A stretch of DNA of 33,676 nucleotides from Sideroxydans sp. (GCA_011620315.1 WOZO01000135.1:1-33676); one strand, 5' to 3'; positions 17,198-24,747 are shown, numbered from the stretch's first letter. Translations and numbers: made by a program. Notes: generated by a model from the sequence alone, not told the origin.

Positions 17198-17752
17198 TTA
17201 CTTGCCACATCGCGCAACACACTCTTCGTGTTGAGAAAGTCGTACAACGAGCTTTTCACTCACAGTCTTTCCGTTGATGAGTGCAGTAAGGTATATCCCG
17301 CGTTCACCTTCGCCGAGGGTTTCATGCATCCACCCACCATATTTACCAGTTTCAAACGAAACCAAATTATTTGGCCAAACAGTTTTTGTGAGCTTCCCAT
17401 TTTCAAAAATGACATCCGGCGGCTTTGGATTGTTCCTATCACGATAGACTATTCCTTCAAACATGAAGCCACCAGAAGATTGCCCATCGGCAATATAAAG
17501 CGTCTTATTCCAGTCAAGTTCAATATTATTCTTTGACTTGTTATGAATGACTAGAACGAAGCTAGTACATTTACTGAAATATAGTTCGTTTGTACAAACG
17601 GGCGTAATTTCGGCTGTGTAGTACTCGTTGCTAACTTTTGAAGTTGCTGGATTACTTTTCCATTCGGATTGATAGACAGGCCCTGTGGCACAACCAGCAA
17701 GCAATAGAACAATAGCTGAAGAAAGTGCAATTAAAGCATTCTTGTAATTCAT
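17198..17752 (-). CDS. Putative lipoprotein, function unknown
   Basis: The 184-residue product has a type II signal peptide: a basic start (MNYKNALIALSSA), a hydrophobic core and the lipobox LLAG-Cys21. The mature part is hydrophilic, with predicted beta strands (YYTAEITPVC, SFVLVIHNKSKNNIELDW, GFMFEGIVY, IYLTALINGKTVSEKLVVRL) and four further Cys residues: a nearby pair (VCTNELYFSKC) and a C-terminal pair (ECVARC), which could form disulfides. This looks like an immunoglobulin-like beta sandwich in the envelope, but I do not recognise a named family. A strong ribosome site AAGGGAG precedes the ATG. The gene is clearly AT-richer than its core neighbours. It is divergent from the XRE regulator gene, which may control it. 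Confidence 0.75.
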   Translation of the reverse strand: MNYKNALIALSSAIVLLLAGCATGPVYQSEWKSNPATSKVSNEYYTAEITPVCTNELYFSKCTSFVLVIHNKSKNNIELDWNKTLYIADGQSSGGFMFEGIVYRDRNNPKPPDVIFENGKLTKTVWPNNLVSFETGKYGGWMHETLGEGERGIYLTALINGKTVSEKLVVRLSQHEECVARCGK

Positions 17753-17850
17753 CTAATTTTCTCCCTTAGATAGCGTACTGAAACTCAATTGAAATTTTCA
17801 AACAGTGCATTCCAGCTCTGCTATTGCAGGATGCACTTCAAAAAAGAGAC

Positions 17851-17882
17851 TAACCCGTTTTGGGATAACCCGCAACGGGTTA
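17851..17882. promoter_or_regulatory. Candidate operator of the XRE regulator
   Basis: TAACCCG (17866-17872) and CGGGTTA (17876-17882) form a perfect 7-bp inverted repeat with spacer CAA. A third TAACCCG half-site in direct orientation is at 17851-17857, 15 bases upstream. The cluster ends 13 bases before the XRE start codon and lies in the spacer shared with the divergent lipoprotein gene. This fits an autoregulatory site. Confidence 0.5.
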
Positions 17883-17895
17883 TTACTCTGGCTGG

Positions 17896-18189
17896 ATGCC
17901 CAGTTCATTGCACAGCGCTGACTACCAACTATTTCGTTCGATGCTTATCGAAGCGAGAGTTGCTTCAGGATTGACGCAGATGCAGATTGCAGAGAGTTTG
18001 TCCAAGCCGCAAAGCTATATTTCAAAATACGAACGAGGGGAAAGAAGGCTGGATTTTCCAGAGTTTGTGGAGCTGGCTGAAATTTTAGGAATTGAGGTGG
18101 TTTCGTTTGTCAAAAACTATCAAGCGGCACGGGCTTCTTCAAAAGTGCAGAAGATTCGACAGCCAAAAAAGCTGCTTAGGGGTTCGTAG
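17896..18189 (+). CDS. XRE-family helix-turn-helix regulator
   Basis: The 97-residue product is a single-domain Cro/C1-type DNA-binding protein. The helix-turn-helix spans about 17-70: LIEARVASGLTQMQIAESL, then KPQSYISKYERGERRLDFPEF and VELAEILGI. A basic tail (SSKVQKIRQPKKLL) follows. No ribosome site stands out before ATG 17896; ATG 17941 (MLIEARVASG) is an alternative that would still keep the domain. It is divergent from the lipoprotein gene, and the palindrome just upstream is a likely target. Its 3' end overlaps that of the convergent permease gene by 14 bases. No toxin partner is visible next to it, so it is not called an antitoxin. Confidence 0.83.
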   Translation: MPSSLHSADYQLFRSMLIEARVASGLTQMQIAESLSKPQSYISKYERGERRLDFPEFVELAEILGIEVVSFVKNYQAARASSKVQKIRQPKKLLRGS

Positions 18190-19432
18190 ATTTTGCTTCA
18201 TTCCACGGTGCCACCTTCAACAACAACACCATCCCCGGCACCGCCAACACCACACACAGCAGAAAGAACATCGTCCATCCCATCCCTTCCACCAGCCATC
18301 CCGTCGCCGCATTGGCGAAAGTACGCGGTATCGCCATCAAACTGGTGAACAGCGCGAACTGTGTAGCGGTGTAAGCTGGGTGAGTGGTGCGGGCGATGAA
18401 GGCGACGAAGGCGACGGTGCCAAGGCCGACGCCTAGTGCTTCCATGCCGATGACGATGGCGAGCTGGGTGCGTTCGGCGACGCCGATGGTGTCGAAGTGT
18501 CCGTGCGAGGCGAGCCAAGCGAAGCCGAAGATGGACACGATCTGCACCACGCCGAACAACCACAGTGCGCGATTGATACCAATCTTCACCATCCATAGTC
18601 CGCCGATCATGCCGCCGATGATGGAGGGCCACAGGCCGGCGTTCTTGGCGATAAGGCCGATGTCGGTCTTGGAGAATCCCATGTCGAGGTAGAACGGTGT
18701 CGCCAGCGCGGTGCACATGCTGTCGCCGAGTTTGTAGAACAACAGGAAGGCCAGCACCAGCAGTGCGCTGTTCCAGCCTTTGCGCGTGATGAACTCGTGG
18801 AACGGTTCCACCACCGCTTCGCGCAGCGTCTTGGGCGGCGAGGCGCGGTGCGGTTCTTTTACCATCAGCGTCATGGCGACGCCGGGCAGCATGAACAATG
18901 CGGTGATGATGAACACCCAGTCCCAAGCCAAGTGGTCGGCGAGGATGAGTGAGAGCGAGCCGGGTACCAGACCGGCGACGCGGTAGGCGTTAACGTGGAT
19001 GGCATTGCCCAAACCCAGCTCGACATCGCCCAGCAATTCGCGCCGATATGCGTCGAGCGCGATGTCCTGCGTGGCGGAGAGGAAGGCGAGCAGCGTGCAG
19101 AAAAGCACGATGGCGGTCATCTCAGTTTGCGGAGAGAAGCCACCTAAGGATGCGATCACCGCCAGCAATCCGACTTGTGTCAGCAGCATCCAGCCACGGC
19201 GACGACCCAGCACGGGCAGCACGTAGCGATCAAGGAAGGGTGACCACAGGAACTTCCAGGTGTAGGGGAATTGAATCAGCGCAAACAGGCCGATGGTCTT
19301 GAGGTCGATCTGTTCACTGCGCAGCCAAGCGGGCACGAGATTGAACAGCAGGAACAGCGGCAGACCGGAAGCGAAACCCGTGAACACGCATATCAACATG
19401 CGCTTGGTGAAGAGTTGTTGCCAGACGGTCAT
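18176..19432 (-). CDS. ampG: AmpG-like muropeptide permease (MFS)
   Basis: The 418-residue product is a major facilitator with about 12 membrane segments. The N-terminus (MTVWQQLFTKRMLICVFTGF, then ASGLPLFLL) and the motifs FPYTWKFLWSPFLDRY, LGRRRGW and LSATQDIALDAYRREL are characteristic of AmpG. AmpG imports anhydro-muropeptides from the periplasm for peptidoglycan recycling and influences beta-lactamase induction where ampC/ampR exist. A large cytoplasmic loop (KEPHRASPPKTLREAVVEPF) lies mid-protein. The ATG at 19432 follows GAAGG, and the palindromic element ends only 11 bases upstream of it. Other MFS functions are possible, but the motif set fits AmpG best. Confidence 0.88.
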   Translation of the reverse strand: MTVWQQLFTKRMLICVFTGFASGLPLFLLFNLVPAWLRSEQIDLKTIGLFALIQFPYTWKFLWSPFLDRYVLPVLGRRRGWMLLTQVGLLAVIASLGGFSPQTEMTAIVLFCTLLAFLSATQDIALDAYRRELLGDVELGLGNAIHVNAYRVAGLVPGSLSLILADHLAWDWVFIITALFMLPGVAMTLMVKEPHRASPPKTLREAVVEPFHEFITRKGWNSALLVLAFLLFYKLGDSMCTALATPFYLDMGFSKTDIGLIAKNAGLWPSIIGGMIGGLWMVKIGINRALWLFGVVQIVSIFGFAWLASHGHFDTIGVAERTQLAIVIGMEALGVGLGTVAFVAFIARTTHPAYTATQFALFTSLMAIPRTFANAATGWLVEGMGWTMFFLLCVVLAVPGMVLLLKVAPWNEAKSTNP

Positions 19433-19442
19433 TTAAAAGCCT

Positions 19443-19583
19443 TCACCACAGAGACACAGAGACACAGAGAAAAGCGAGGATCAAAAGCGATAATTGCCGG
19501 AGAACTACTGTGGCGTGTACAGGTGGAAAAACTGCGGGTATTTAGCTTTTGAAGTTCTCTGTGTCTCTGTGTCTCTGTGGTGA
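19443..19583. repeat. 141-bp palindromic element with CAGAGACA tandem units
   Basis: The two ends are a perfect 29-bp inverted repeat (19443-19471 and 19555-19583) built of the tandem unit CAGAGACA on one side and TGTCTCTG on the other. A second inverted pair, TCAAAAGC (19481-19488) and GCTTTTGA (19545-19552), lies inside. It fills the spacer between metW and ampG. No open frame of note is inside. It looks like a non-autonomous miniature element or large hairpin. Similar CACAGAGACACAGAG strings are widespread in bacterial genomes as far as I recall. Confidence 0.85.
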
Positions 19584-19601
19584 GTGGGTTTTGAGACATA
19601 C

Positions 19602-20204
19602 TTAAACTTCCCGCTTGAAGCGGTATGCCGCCACGCTGCCACGCAGGTTGGGCAGCAGGTTCACATCACCGCTTTCATTCATCACATGACGCCCAAGGAT
19701 GCCGATGTTGAGGTGCTTGCACAGCAGTTCGAAGTCGTTCAACGTGCACAGATGCACGTTGGGTGTGTCGTACCACTCGTAAGGCAAAATCTTGGAGACA
19801 GGCATATGGCCTTGCATGATCTGCAAACGGTTCTTCCAGTAACCGAAGTTGGGGAAGCTGATGATGCCCTCGCGGCCTACGCGCACGATCTCATTCATCA
19901 AAGCTTCGGTGTGGCGAGTCGCTTGCAGCGTCTGCGACAGGATGACGAAGTCGAAAGACTGATCTTCGAAGTCGGCGAGACCGCTATCCAGATCATTCTG
20001 GATCACGTTCACCCCATTGGCGATGCAGGTAGCGATCTTCTTGTCACTGATCTCCACGCCGTAGCCGCGCACGTTTTGCGTCTCGCGCAGGTAGCGCAGC
20101 AAGCTGCCGTCGCCACAACCGAGGTCGAGCACGCTGGAACCCTGCGGTATCCAAGCGGCAATGGCGGCGAAATCCGGGCGCGACTCGATGATGGATGTAT
20201 TCAT
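19602..20204 (-). CDS. metW: Methionine biosynthesis protein MetW
   Basis: The 200-residue product is a class I SAM-dependent methyltransferase-fold protein of the MetW family. SAM-binding motif I is VLDLGCGDGSLL at about 25-36; GYGVEISDKKI, VIQNDLDSGL and FDFVILSQTLQATRH follow, then ISFPNFGYWKNRLQIM, which is typical of MetW. MetW works with MetX in homoserine acylation; its exact chemistry is not settled here. ATG 20204 is chosen because of the strong site GGAGG 7 bases before it; a longer frame reaching towards metX has no such support. In many genomes metX and metW overlap or touch; here a 109-base spacer with a GTCCGC/GCGGAC hairpin separates them. Confidence 0.95.
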   Translation of the reverse strand: MNTSIIESRPDFAAIAAWIPQGSSVLDLGCGDGSLLRYLRETQNVRGYGVEISDKKIATCIANGVNVIQNDLDSGLADFEDQSFDFVILSQTLQATRHTEALMNEIVRVGREGIISFPNFGYWKNRLQIMQGHMPVSKILPYEWYDTPNVHLCTLNDFELLCKHLNIGILGRHVMNESGDVNLLPNLRGSVAAYRFKREV

Positions 20205-20256
20205 CGGTACACCTCCGATAAAGACGATGCATTCATCAGATATAGGCGCTGTCGGT

Positions 20257-20276
20257 GTCCGCAAGCATTCGCGGAC
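20257..20276. other. Hairpin in the metX-metW spacer
   Basis: GTCCGC (20257-20262) pairs with GCGGAC (20271-20276) around 8 bases. The remainder of the spacer (20205-20313) contains a short GGAGCAGG-type direct repeat and no gene. No T-run follows on the minus strand, so it is not a clear terminator. Confidence 0.35.
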
Positions 20277-20313
20277 GGTCGTCTCCCCACTGCGCGGGGC
20301 CCCTGCTCCCTGC

Positions 20314-21447
20314 TCATACTTGCACCTCCACCGCCACGCGTTCAAGATAGTTACGCATCACCGCGAAATACTGTTCGTCCTGCATCAGGAAAGAATCGTG
20401 GCCGTGCTGCGAAGTGACCTCGGCGTAGCTCACGTTGCGTTTGTTATGCAACAGCGCTTTCACGATCTCGCGCGAACGGTCCGGCGAGAAGCGCCAGTCA
20501 CTGGAGAACGACACCACCAGATAGTTCGCTTGCACGTTGGAAAAAGCGCGCGCCAGATTGTGTTCGGTGTGTTGTGCCGGGTCGAAATAATCCAGCGCCT
20601 TGGTCATCAGCAGATAAGTGTTGGCGTCGAAGTACGCGGCGAACTTGTCGCCCTGATAGCGCAGATAGGATTCGACCTCGAACTCGATGTCGTAACCGTA
20701 TTTGTATTCGCCCGAGCGCAGGCCGCGGCCGAACTTGCCCGCCATCGCATCGTCCGAAAGATAAGTGATGTGGCCCAGCATGCGCGCCAAGCGCAAGCCG
20801 CGCGTCGGTACCACGCCGTGCTGATAGAAATCACCGTTGTGGAAATCCGGATCGGTGAGGATGGCGTTGCGCGCCACATCGTTGAACGCGATGTTCTCGG
20901 TGGTCAGATGCGGTGCGGTGGCGATAGCCAACACATTGCGCACACGATCAGGATAAGTGATCGCCCATTGCATCGCCTGCATGCCACCCAGGCTACCGCC
21001 GATGATGGCGGCGAATCGATGGATACCGAGAAGATCAGCCAGACGTGCTTGCGAATGCACCCAGTCTTCCACTGTCACCATCGGGAAGCTCGAACCGTAT
21101 TGCTTGCCGGTGACAGGATCAATGCTCGAGGGACCGGTAGAGCCGTGACAGCCGCCGAGGTTATTTAGGCCGATGACGAAGAATTTGTTGGTATCGACAG
21201 GTTTGCCGGGGCCGATCATGTTGTCCCACCAGCCGATGTTCTTCTCATCATCGGCATAACTGCCGGCGACATGGTGGTGGCCGGACAGTGCGTGACAGAC
21301 CAGGATGGCGTTCGACTTGTCGGCATTCAATGTGCCGTAGGTCTCGTACATCAGCTCATAGCGCGGCAGCACTTTGCCGCAGCTGAAATTCAGCGGCTCT
21401 TCAAAGGTTGCGCGTTGCGCGCTGACGATTCCAACAGATCCTGACAA
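20314..21447 (-). CDS. metX: Homoserine O-acyltransferase MetX
   Basis: The 377-residue product is an alpha/beta-hydrolase-fold homoserine acyltransferase. Landmarks: [46 protein letters not shown], the nucleophile Ser152 in [11 protein letters not shown], the acid Asp in [13 protein letters not shown] and the catalytic His in SQHGHDSFL. It acylates homoserine (acetyl or succinyl; the donor cannot be read safely here) as the first committed step of methionine synthesis. The start is TTG 21447: it gives the family N-terminus SVGIV, and GGGAG lies just upstream; no in-frame ATG fits. The leader carries a SAM-II-like aptamer and a terminator-like hairpin, so expression should fall when SAM is plentiful. 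metW follows. Confidence 0.95.
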   Translation of the reverse strand: MSGSVGIVSAQRATFEEPLNFSCGKVLPRYELMYETYGTLNADKSNAILVCHALSGHHHVAGSYADDEKNIGWWDNMIGPGKPVDTNKFFVIGLNNLGGCHGSTGPSSIDPVTGKQYGSSFPMVTVEDWVHSQARLADLLGIHRFAAIIGGSLGGMQAMQWAITYPDRVRNVLAIATAPHLTTENIAFNDVARNAILTDPDFHNGDFYQHGVVPTRGLRLARMLGHITYLSDDAMAGKFGRGLRSGEYKYGYDIEFEVESYLRYQGDKFAAYFDANTYLLMTKALDYFDPAQHTEHNLARAFSNVQANYLVVSFSSDWRFSPDRSREIVKALLHNKRNVSYAEVTSQHGHDSFLMQDEQYFAVMRNYLERVAVEVQV

Positions 21448-21466
21448 AACAAAACTCCCAAAACAA

Positions 21467-21496
21467 AACCCGCTCAGCTTGAAGCTAGAGCGGGTT
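21467..21496 (-). terminator. Terminator-like hairpin in metX leader
   Basis: Read on the minus strand, AACCCGCTC pairs with GAGCGGGTT (9 bp), with inner complementarity AGCTT/AAGCT, and is followed by TTGTTTT. It lies between the SAM-II-like aptamer and the metX ribosome site (GGGAG). It starts right where the aptamer tail ends, so it is a good candidate for a riboswitch expression platform that stops transcription. Confidence 0.7.
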
Positions 21497-21498
21497 AT

Positions 21499-21553
21499 CT
21501 CGCTTTAGCTGGAATGTTTAACGTGCCCCGCAAGCTGATCTCAAATCGGCACG
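21499..21553 (-). promoter_or_regulatory. SAM-II (SAM-alpha) riboswitch aptamer, metX leader
   Basis: On the minus strand the leader reads, in order: P1 strand CGTGCC (21553-21548), GATTTGAGATC, AGCTTGCGG, P1 partner GGCACG (21527-21522), TTAAACATTCC, AGCTAAAGCGAG. This keeps the hallmarks I recall for SAM-II: GAUUUG at the start of the P1 loop, GCUUGC before the closing strand, CACGUUAAACA straight after it and GCUAAAG in the tail. The loop and tail can pair over 4-5 bases (GCUU with AAGC, or CUUGC with GCGAG), as the family pseudoknot requires. SAM-II binds S-adenosylmethionine and typically controls metX/metA. The position, 52 bases before the TTG start, is as expected. Confidence 0.82.
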
Positions 21554-21559
21554 GGACGA

Positions 21560-21588
21560 AGTGTCCGTGTTTTGTCACAGGCTGTCAA
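21560..21588 (-). promoter_or_regulatory. Candidate metX promoter
   Basis: TTGACA on the minus strand (21588-21583) is followed after 17 bases by GACACT (21565-21560), a weak -10. A start about 7 bases on would fall almost exactly at the first P1 base of the riboswitch, which supports the assignment. Confidence 0.5.
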
Positions 21589-21751
21589 TTTCGGCGCAGT
21601 GACGGTGCAAAAAACCATGGTGCAAAAATGAAACAGATGCACAGCCGTAACAAAGCTGCAACAAAGGGACGGCATCATCCGCACCCAGTTCTTTCGGCGC
21701 CTGACCGTGAAGAGCCAAGTGCAGTTATTTTTCTAACGTTAAGGAGTAACC

Positions 21752-22741
21752 ATGAAACAAAAACTGATCGCACTGGCAATCGCCTCTGCCCTCTCCGCAC
21801 CGGCTTTCGCCGACAACGCAAACGTTACCGTTTACGGTAAGGCAATCCTGACAATCGAACAGCATGACGCAGGTGGCTCGGCTTCCAGCGTGACGCGCGT
21901 GAACACCAATGCTTCGCGCTTCGGTGTTAAGGGTAGCGAAGATCTGGGTGATGGCCTGAAAGGCCTGTTCCAGTATGAAGTCGAGATGGATGCGGACGGC
22001 AGCGCCGGCAATGGCATGGGCAAGACACGCAATAGCGGATTCGGACTGGAAGGCGAATTCGGTAAGGTCGTGCTGGGTATCTGGGATACGCCGTTCAAGG
22101 TCGCTCACAACAAGATCGAACTGTTCGACAACACTACCGAATGGTCGGCCACCAAAGTGATCGGCAATTCCAATGCTACAAAATGGAACAATCGCCAGAA
22201 GAACATGATTCAGTACTGGACTCCCAAGATGGGGGGGCTGCAAGCAGCATTCATGTACAGCCCGGACGAAGCCAAAACGGCAACAAAGGACGCCAGCATC
22301 ATGTCCATGTCAGCCACTTACGCTGATGATGCAGTCTACGCGGCAGCTGCGTACGAGAGCCATGCTGATGTGGTAGTCGGTACAACTGACAGCGCATTCC
22401 GTCTGGTCGGCAAGTATGATCTGGCGGACGCATGGGTCGGCGCAATGTACGAGAGCATCAAAACCAACACCAGTGCAACGGCCAGCGTAACTGGCAACAA
22501 CGCCGAATTGGTTGGCGGTATCGCACTGGGCGCTAGCAGCATCGCACTCAGCTACGCCAAGGCAGGTTCTACAGCTGCCGCAGGCGTAGCAGCCAACGAT
22601 GTGAACCAAGCGGCAATCAAGTACGCTTACAAGTTCTCCAAGCGTACGGAAGGTTTCCTGGCATATGCATCCAAGAAAACCAACGGCGCAACCAGCGTGA
22701 CAGCAACCACTTTCGGTGGCGGCTTCCTGCACTCGTTTTAA
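21752..22741 (+). CDS. Gram-negative porin (outer membrane)
   Basis: The 329-residue product has a signal peptide (MKQKLIALAIASALSAPAFA, cut before DN at 21). It then shows the betaproteobacterial porin pattern: NVTVYGKAILTIE as the first strand, SRFGVKGSEDLGDGLKGLFQYE, SGFGLEGEFGKVVLGIWDTPF, and a C-terminal strand ending in Phe (GGGFLHSF), the BAM recognition signal. About 16 amphipathic strands can be placed. It should form trimeric diffusion channels. It is at the short end of the family (often 340-400), with short Ala/Thr/Ser-rich loops in the last third. The ribosome site AAGGAG is strong. The upstream spacer is shared with metX, and a strong terminator follows. Confidence 0.93.
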   Translation: MKQKLIALAIASALSAPAFADNANVTVYGKAILTIEQHDAGGSASSVTRVNTNASRFGVKGSEDLGDGLKGLFQYEVEMDADGSAGNGMGKTRNSGFGLEGEFGKVVLGIWDTPFKVAHNKIELFDNTTEWSATKVIGNSNATKWNNRQKNMIQYWTPKMGGLQAAFMYSPDEAKTATKDASIMSMSATYADDAVYAAAAYESHADVVVGTTDSAFRLVGKYDLADAWVGAMYESIKTNTSATASVTGNNAELVGGIALGASSIALSYAKAGSTAAAGVAANDVNQAAIKYAYKFSKRTEGFLAYASKKTNGATSVTATTFGGGFLHSF

Positions 22742-22762
22742 GCTGACTTCGGTCCGCCTGTA

Positions 22763-22806
22763 GCAAAATAAAAGCGGGCGCCTTCGGGTGCCCGCTTTTA
22801 TTTTGC
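22763..22806. terminator. Bidirectional terminator, porin / ptsI
   Basis: A 20-bp stem with one G-T pair (GCAAAATAAAAGCGGGCGCC with its partner) closes on the TTCG tetraloop. The A/T-rich stem ends give a U-run in either direction, serving the porin and the convergent ptsI gene. Confidence 0.93.
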
Positions 22807-22816
22807 AGCGAAACAT

Positions 22817-24544
22817 TTAGAGCGCGTTCAGCTTGTCCATCAGCTCGCGGATCTTGAGCGGATCGTCCGCGCGCAGGATCCTTTGCACCAACGGCCCGAT
22901 CTCCGGCAGGCTGGTGGTGAGGATGCGCTGCTTGGCACCCAGCAATTGCGCGGGATGCATGGAGAACTGGCGCAGGCCGATGCCCAGCAGCAAACGCGTA
23001 TAGATCAATTCGCCCGCCATCTCGCCGCACACCGAGACCGGAATATCGGCCTTGTTCGCGGTGCCGATCACGTGCGACAGCAATTCCAGGATCGCCGGAT
23101 GCAGCGGGTCGTACAGATGCGCGACTTCCTCGTCGGTGCGGTCGATGGCCAGCGTGTACTGGATCAAGTCGTTGGTGCCGATGGACAGAAAATCCAGCTT
23201 CTTGATGAAGGCACCCAGCGCCAGTGCGGCGGCCGGAATCTCGATCATGCCGCCGATGGGTATGTCTTCGCGGAAAGGGATGTTCTGCGCGCTCAGTTCC
23301 TGTTTAACCGAATCGATCAGCTGCAGGGTCTGATTGATCTCCGAAGCGCCGGACAGCATGGGCACCAGAATTTTCAGATTGCCGTACACCGATGCGCGCA
23401 GCAGCGCGCGCAACTGGGTGCGGAACAACTGCGGTTCGGCCAGACACAGGCGGATCGCGCGCAAGCCCAGCGCCGGGTTGCTGGCGACACGGGTTACACC
23501 CTTGAGCTGCTTGTCGGCACCCAGATCGTAAGTACGGATGGTGACCGGCTTGTCCTTCAAACCTTGCAGCACGGCGCGGTAGGCCTGGTACTGCTCTTCC
23601 TCGTCGGGCAGGTCGTCGCGGTTGAGGAACAGGAACTCGCTGCGGAACAGGCCGACACCGTTGGCACCGTTGTCCTTCACCTGCTGCACATCGGTCGGCA
23701 TCTCGATGTTGGCCATCAGGTCGATCACCGTACCGTCCAGCGTGTTGGCGCGCGCGGTCTTCAGGCGTTTCAGCTTCTGGCGTTCCAGCTGCCATTCGCT
23801 CTGGCGCAGTTTGTATTCGGCCAGCAGATTCTTGTCCGGGTTGACGATGACCACGCCCTGGCCGCCGTCCACGATCAGCATGTCGCGGTCTTTGACCAGC
23901 TCGCGCGCGTGATGCAGACCGACGATACATGGCGTGTTCAGACCGCGCGCCACGATGGCGGTGTGCGAGGTGGCGCCGCCGAGGTCGGTGAGGATGGCGC
24001 AGAACTGTTGCGGCTTGAGCTGGATCAGGTCGGCCGGGCTGACATCGTGCGCGACCAGCACCATCTCGGTGTCGTGCTGCGGCGTCGGCGGCACATGGCC
24101 GGGATGGCCGCCAAGCACCTTGAGGATGCGCTCCACCACCTGGATCACATCGGTCTTGCGCTCGCGCAGATAGGCATCGTCGAACGCTTCGAACTGGGCG
24201 ACCAGTTCGTCCATCTGGGTTTTCAGCGCCCACTCGGCATTGCAACTCTCGGCTTTCACCATCTCGCGCGCGGCGTGGCTGATGTGCTCGTCGCCGAGGA
24301 TCATCAGGTGCAGATCGAGGAAGGCGTCGAACTCGGCCGCCGCCAATTGTGGCCTGTGCGTACGCAGGTCGGTCAGTTCTTCGCGCGTCGCATGCAGCGC
24401 CGCATCGAGCCGCGCGATTTCTTCATCCACCAGATGCTTGGGCAGTACATAGTGCGAAACCTCAAGCGAGGCATGCGACACCAGATGCGCGCGGCCGATG
24501 GCGATGCCGCTGGAGACAGGGAGTCCGTGGATAGCGAACGTCAT
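22817..24544 (-). CDS. ptsI: Phosphoenolpyruvate-protein phosphotransferase (PTS enzyme I)
   Basis: The 575-residue product is enzyme I without extra domains. It starts MTFAIHGLPVSSGIAIGRAH. The HPr-binding helical part follows, the phosphorylated His194 is in LGGATSHTAIVARG, and the PEP-binding barrel shows GLFRSEFLFLNRDDLP, IRTYDLGADKQ, NPALGLRAIRLCL, SIGTNDLIQYTLAIDR and the catalytic Cys in VSVCGEMAG. It moves phosphate from PEP to HPr. No GAF domain is present, so it is PtsI rather than PtsP. ATG 24544 follows GAGG, which belongs to one end of an inverted-repeat-bounded spacer. It is last in the gshA-apbE-EIIA-HPr cluster and lacks any sugar permease nearby, which points to a regulatory PTS. 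Confidence 0.96.
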   Translation of the reverse strand: MTFAIHGLPVSSGIAIGRAHLVSHASLEVSHYVLPKHLVDEEIARLDAALHATREELTDLRTHRPQLAAAEFDAFLDLHLMILGDEHISHAAREMVKAESCNAEWALKTQMDELVAQFEAFDDAYLRERKTDVIQVVERILKVLGGHPGHVPPTPQHDTEMVLVAHDVSPADLIQLKPQQFCAILTDLGGATSHTAIVARGLNTPCIVGLHHARELVKDRDMLIVDGGQGVVIVNPDKNLLAEYKLRQSEWQLERQKLKRLKTARANTLDGTVIDLMANIEMPTDVQQVKDNGANGVGLFRSEFLFLNRDDLPDEEEQYQAYRAVLQGLKDKPVTIRTYDLGADKQLKGVTRVASNPALGLRAIRLCLAEPQLFRTQLRALLRASVYGNLKILVPMLSGASEINQTLQLIDSVKQELSAQNIPFREDIPIGGMIEIPAAALALGAFIKKLDFLSIGTNDLIQYTLAIDRTDEEVAHLYDPLHPAILELLSHVIGTANKADIPVSVCGEMAGELIYTRLLLGIGLRQFSMHPAQLLGAKQRILTTSLPEIGPLVQRILRADDPLKIRELMDKLNAL

Positions 24545-24737
24545 AAATACCTCGCTAAATCTACTGCGCACATCGATTGCGGCGTTGCGCGGTGCTGGTT
24601 ACGGCATAACGCGCTTTGCGCATGAGCCTTCACCGAAACTGCGTTTTCGAAATCCTCATGCACTGTATGTTCACTCCGGATTCTGCGCGCCGTGCGCCTT
24701 GCACTCGAAGTGCTCGCTACGATTTTTCGAGGTATTT
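24545..24737. repeat. Hairpin-rich spacer bounded by 17-bp inverted repeats
   Basis: The spacer between ptsH and ptsI begins with AAATACCTCGCTAAATC (24545-24561) and ends with GATTTTTCGAGGTATTT (24721-24737); the two match in 15 of 17 positions as inverted repeats. Inside are small palindromes: GTTA/TAAC and GCGC-TTT-GCGC near 24600-24620, and GCACT-CGA-AGTGC at 24701-24713. On the minus strand the left end supplies GAGG and the bases up to the ptsI ATG. It looks like a small inserted element that became the ptsI translation start region. No credible gene is inside. Confidence 0.6.
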
Positions 24738-24747
24738 GCCACATTGA

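Noticed and set aside
17896-18189. XRE protein as antitoxin of a toxin-antitoxin pair
   Set aside because: No adjacent gene on the same strand has toxin features; the neighbours are a divergent lipoprotein and a convergent permease.
19443-19583. CRISPR-like array because of the tandem CAGAGACA units
   Set aside because: Units are 8 bp, contiguous and mirrored by an inverted copy; there are no spacers and no cas genes.
22883-24625. A 580-codon open frame opposite ptsI, and similar long frames opposite gap (279-1322), fba and gshA
   Set aside because: They mirror highly biased GC-rich genes on the other strand, encode low-complexity His/Gln/Arg/Val-rich products and have no family motifs.
24541-24744. 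Small 67-codon gene between ptsH and ptsI
   Set aside because: It spans the inverted-repeat-bounded spacer, has no ribosome site and no recognisable fold; the spacer is better explained as a repeat.
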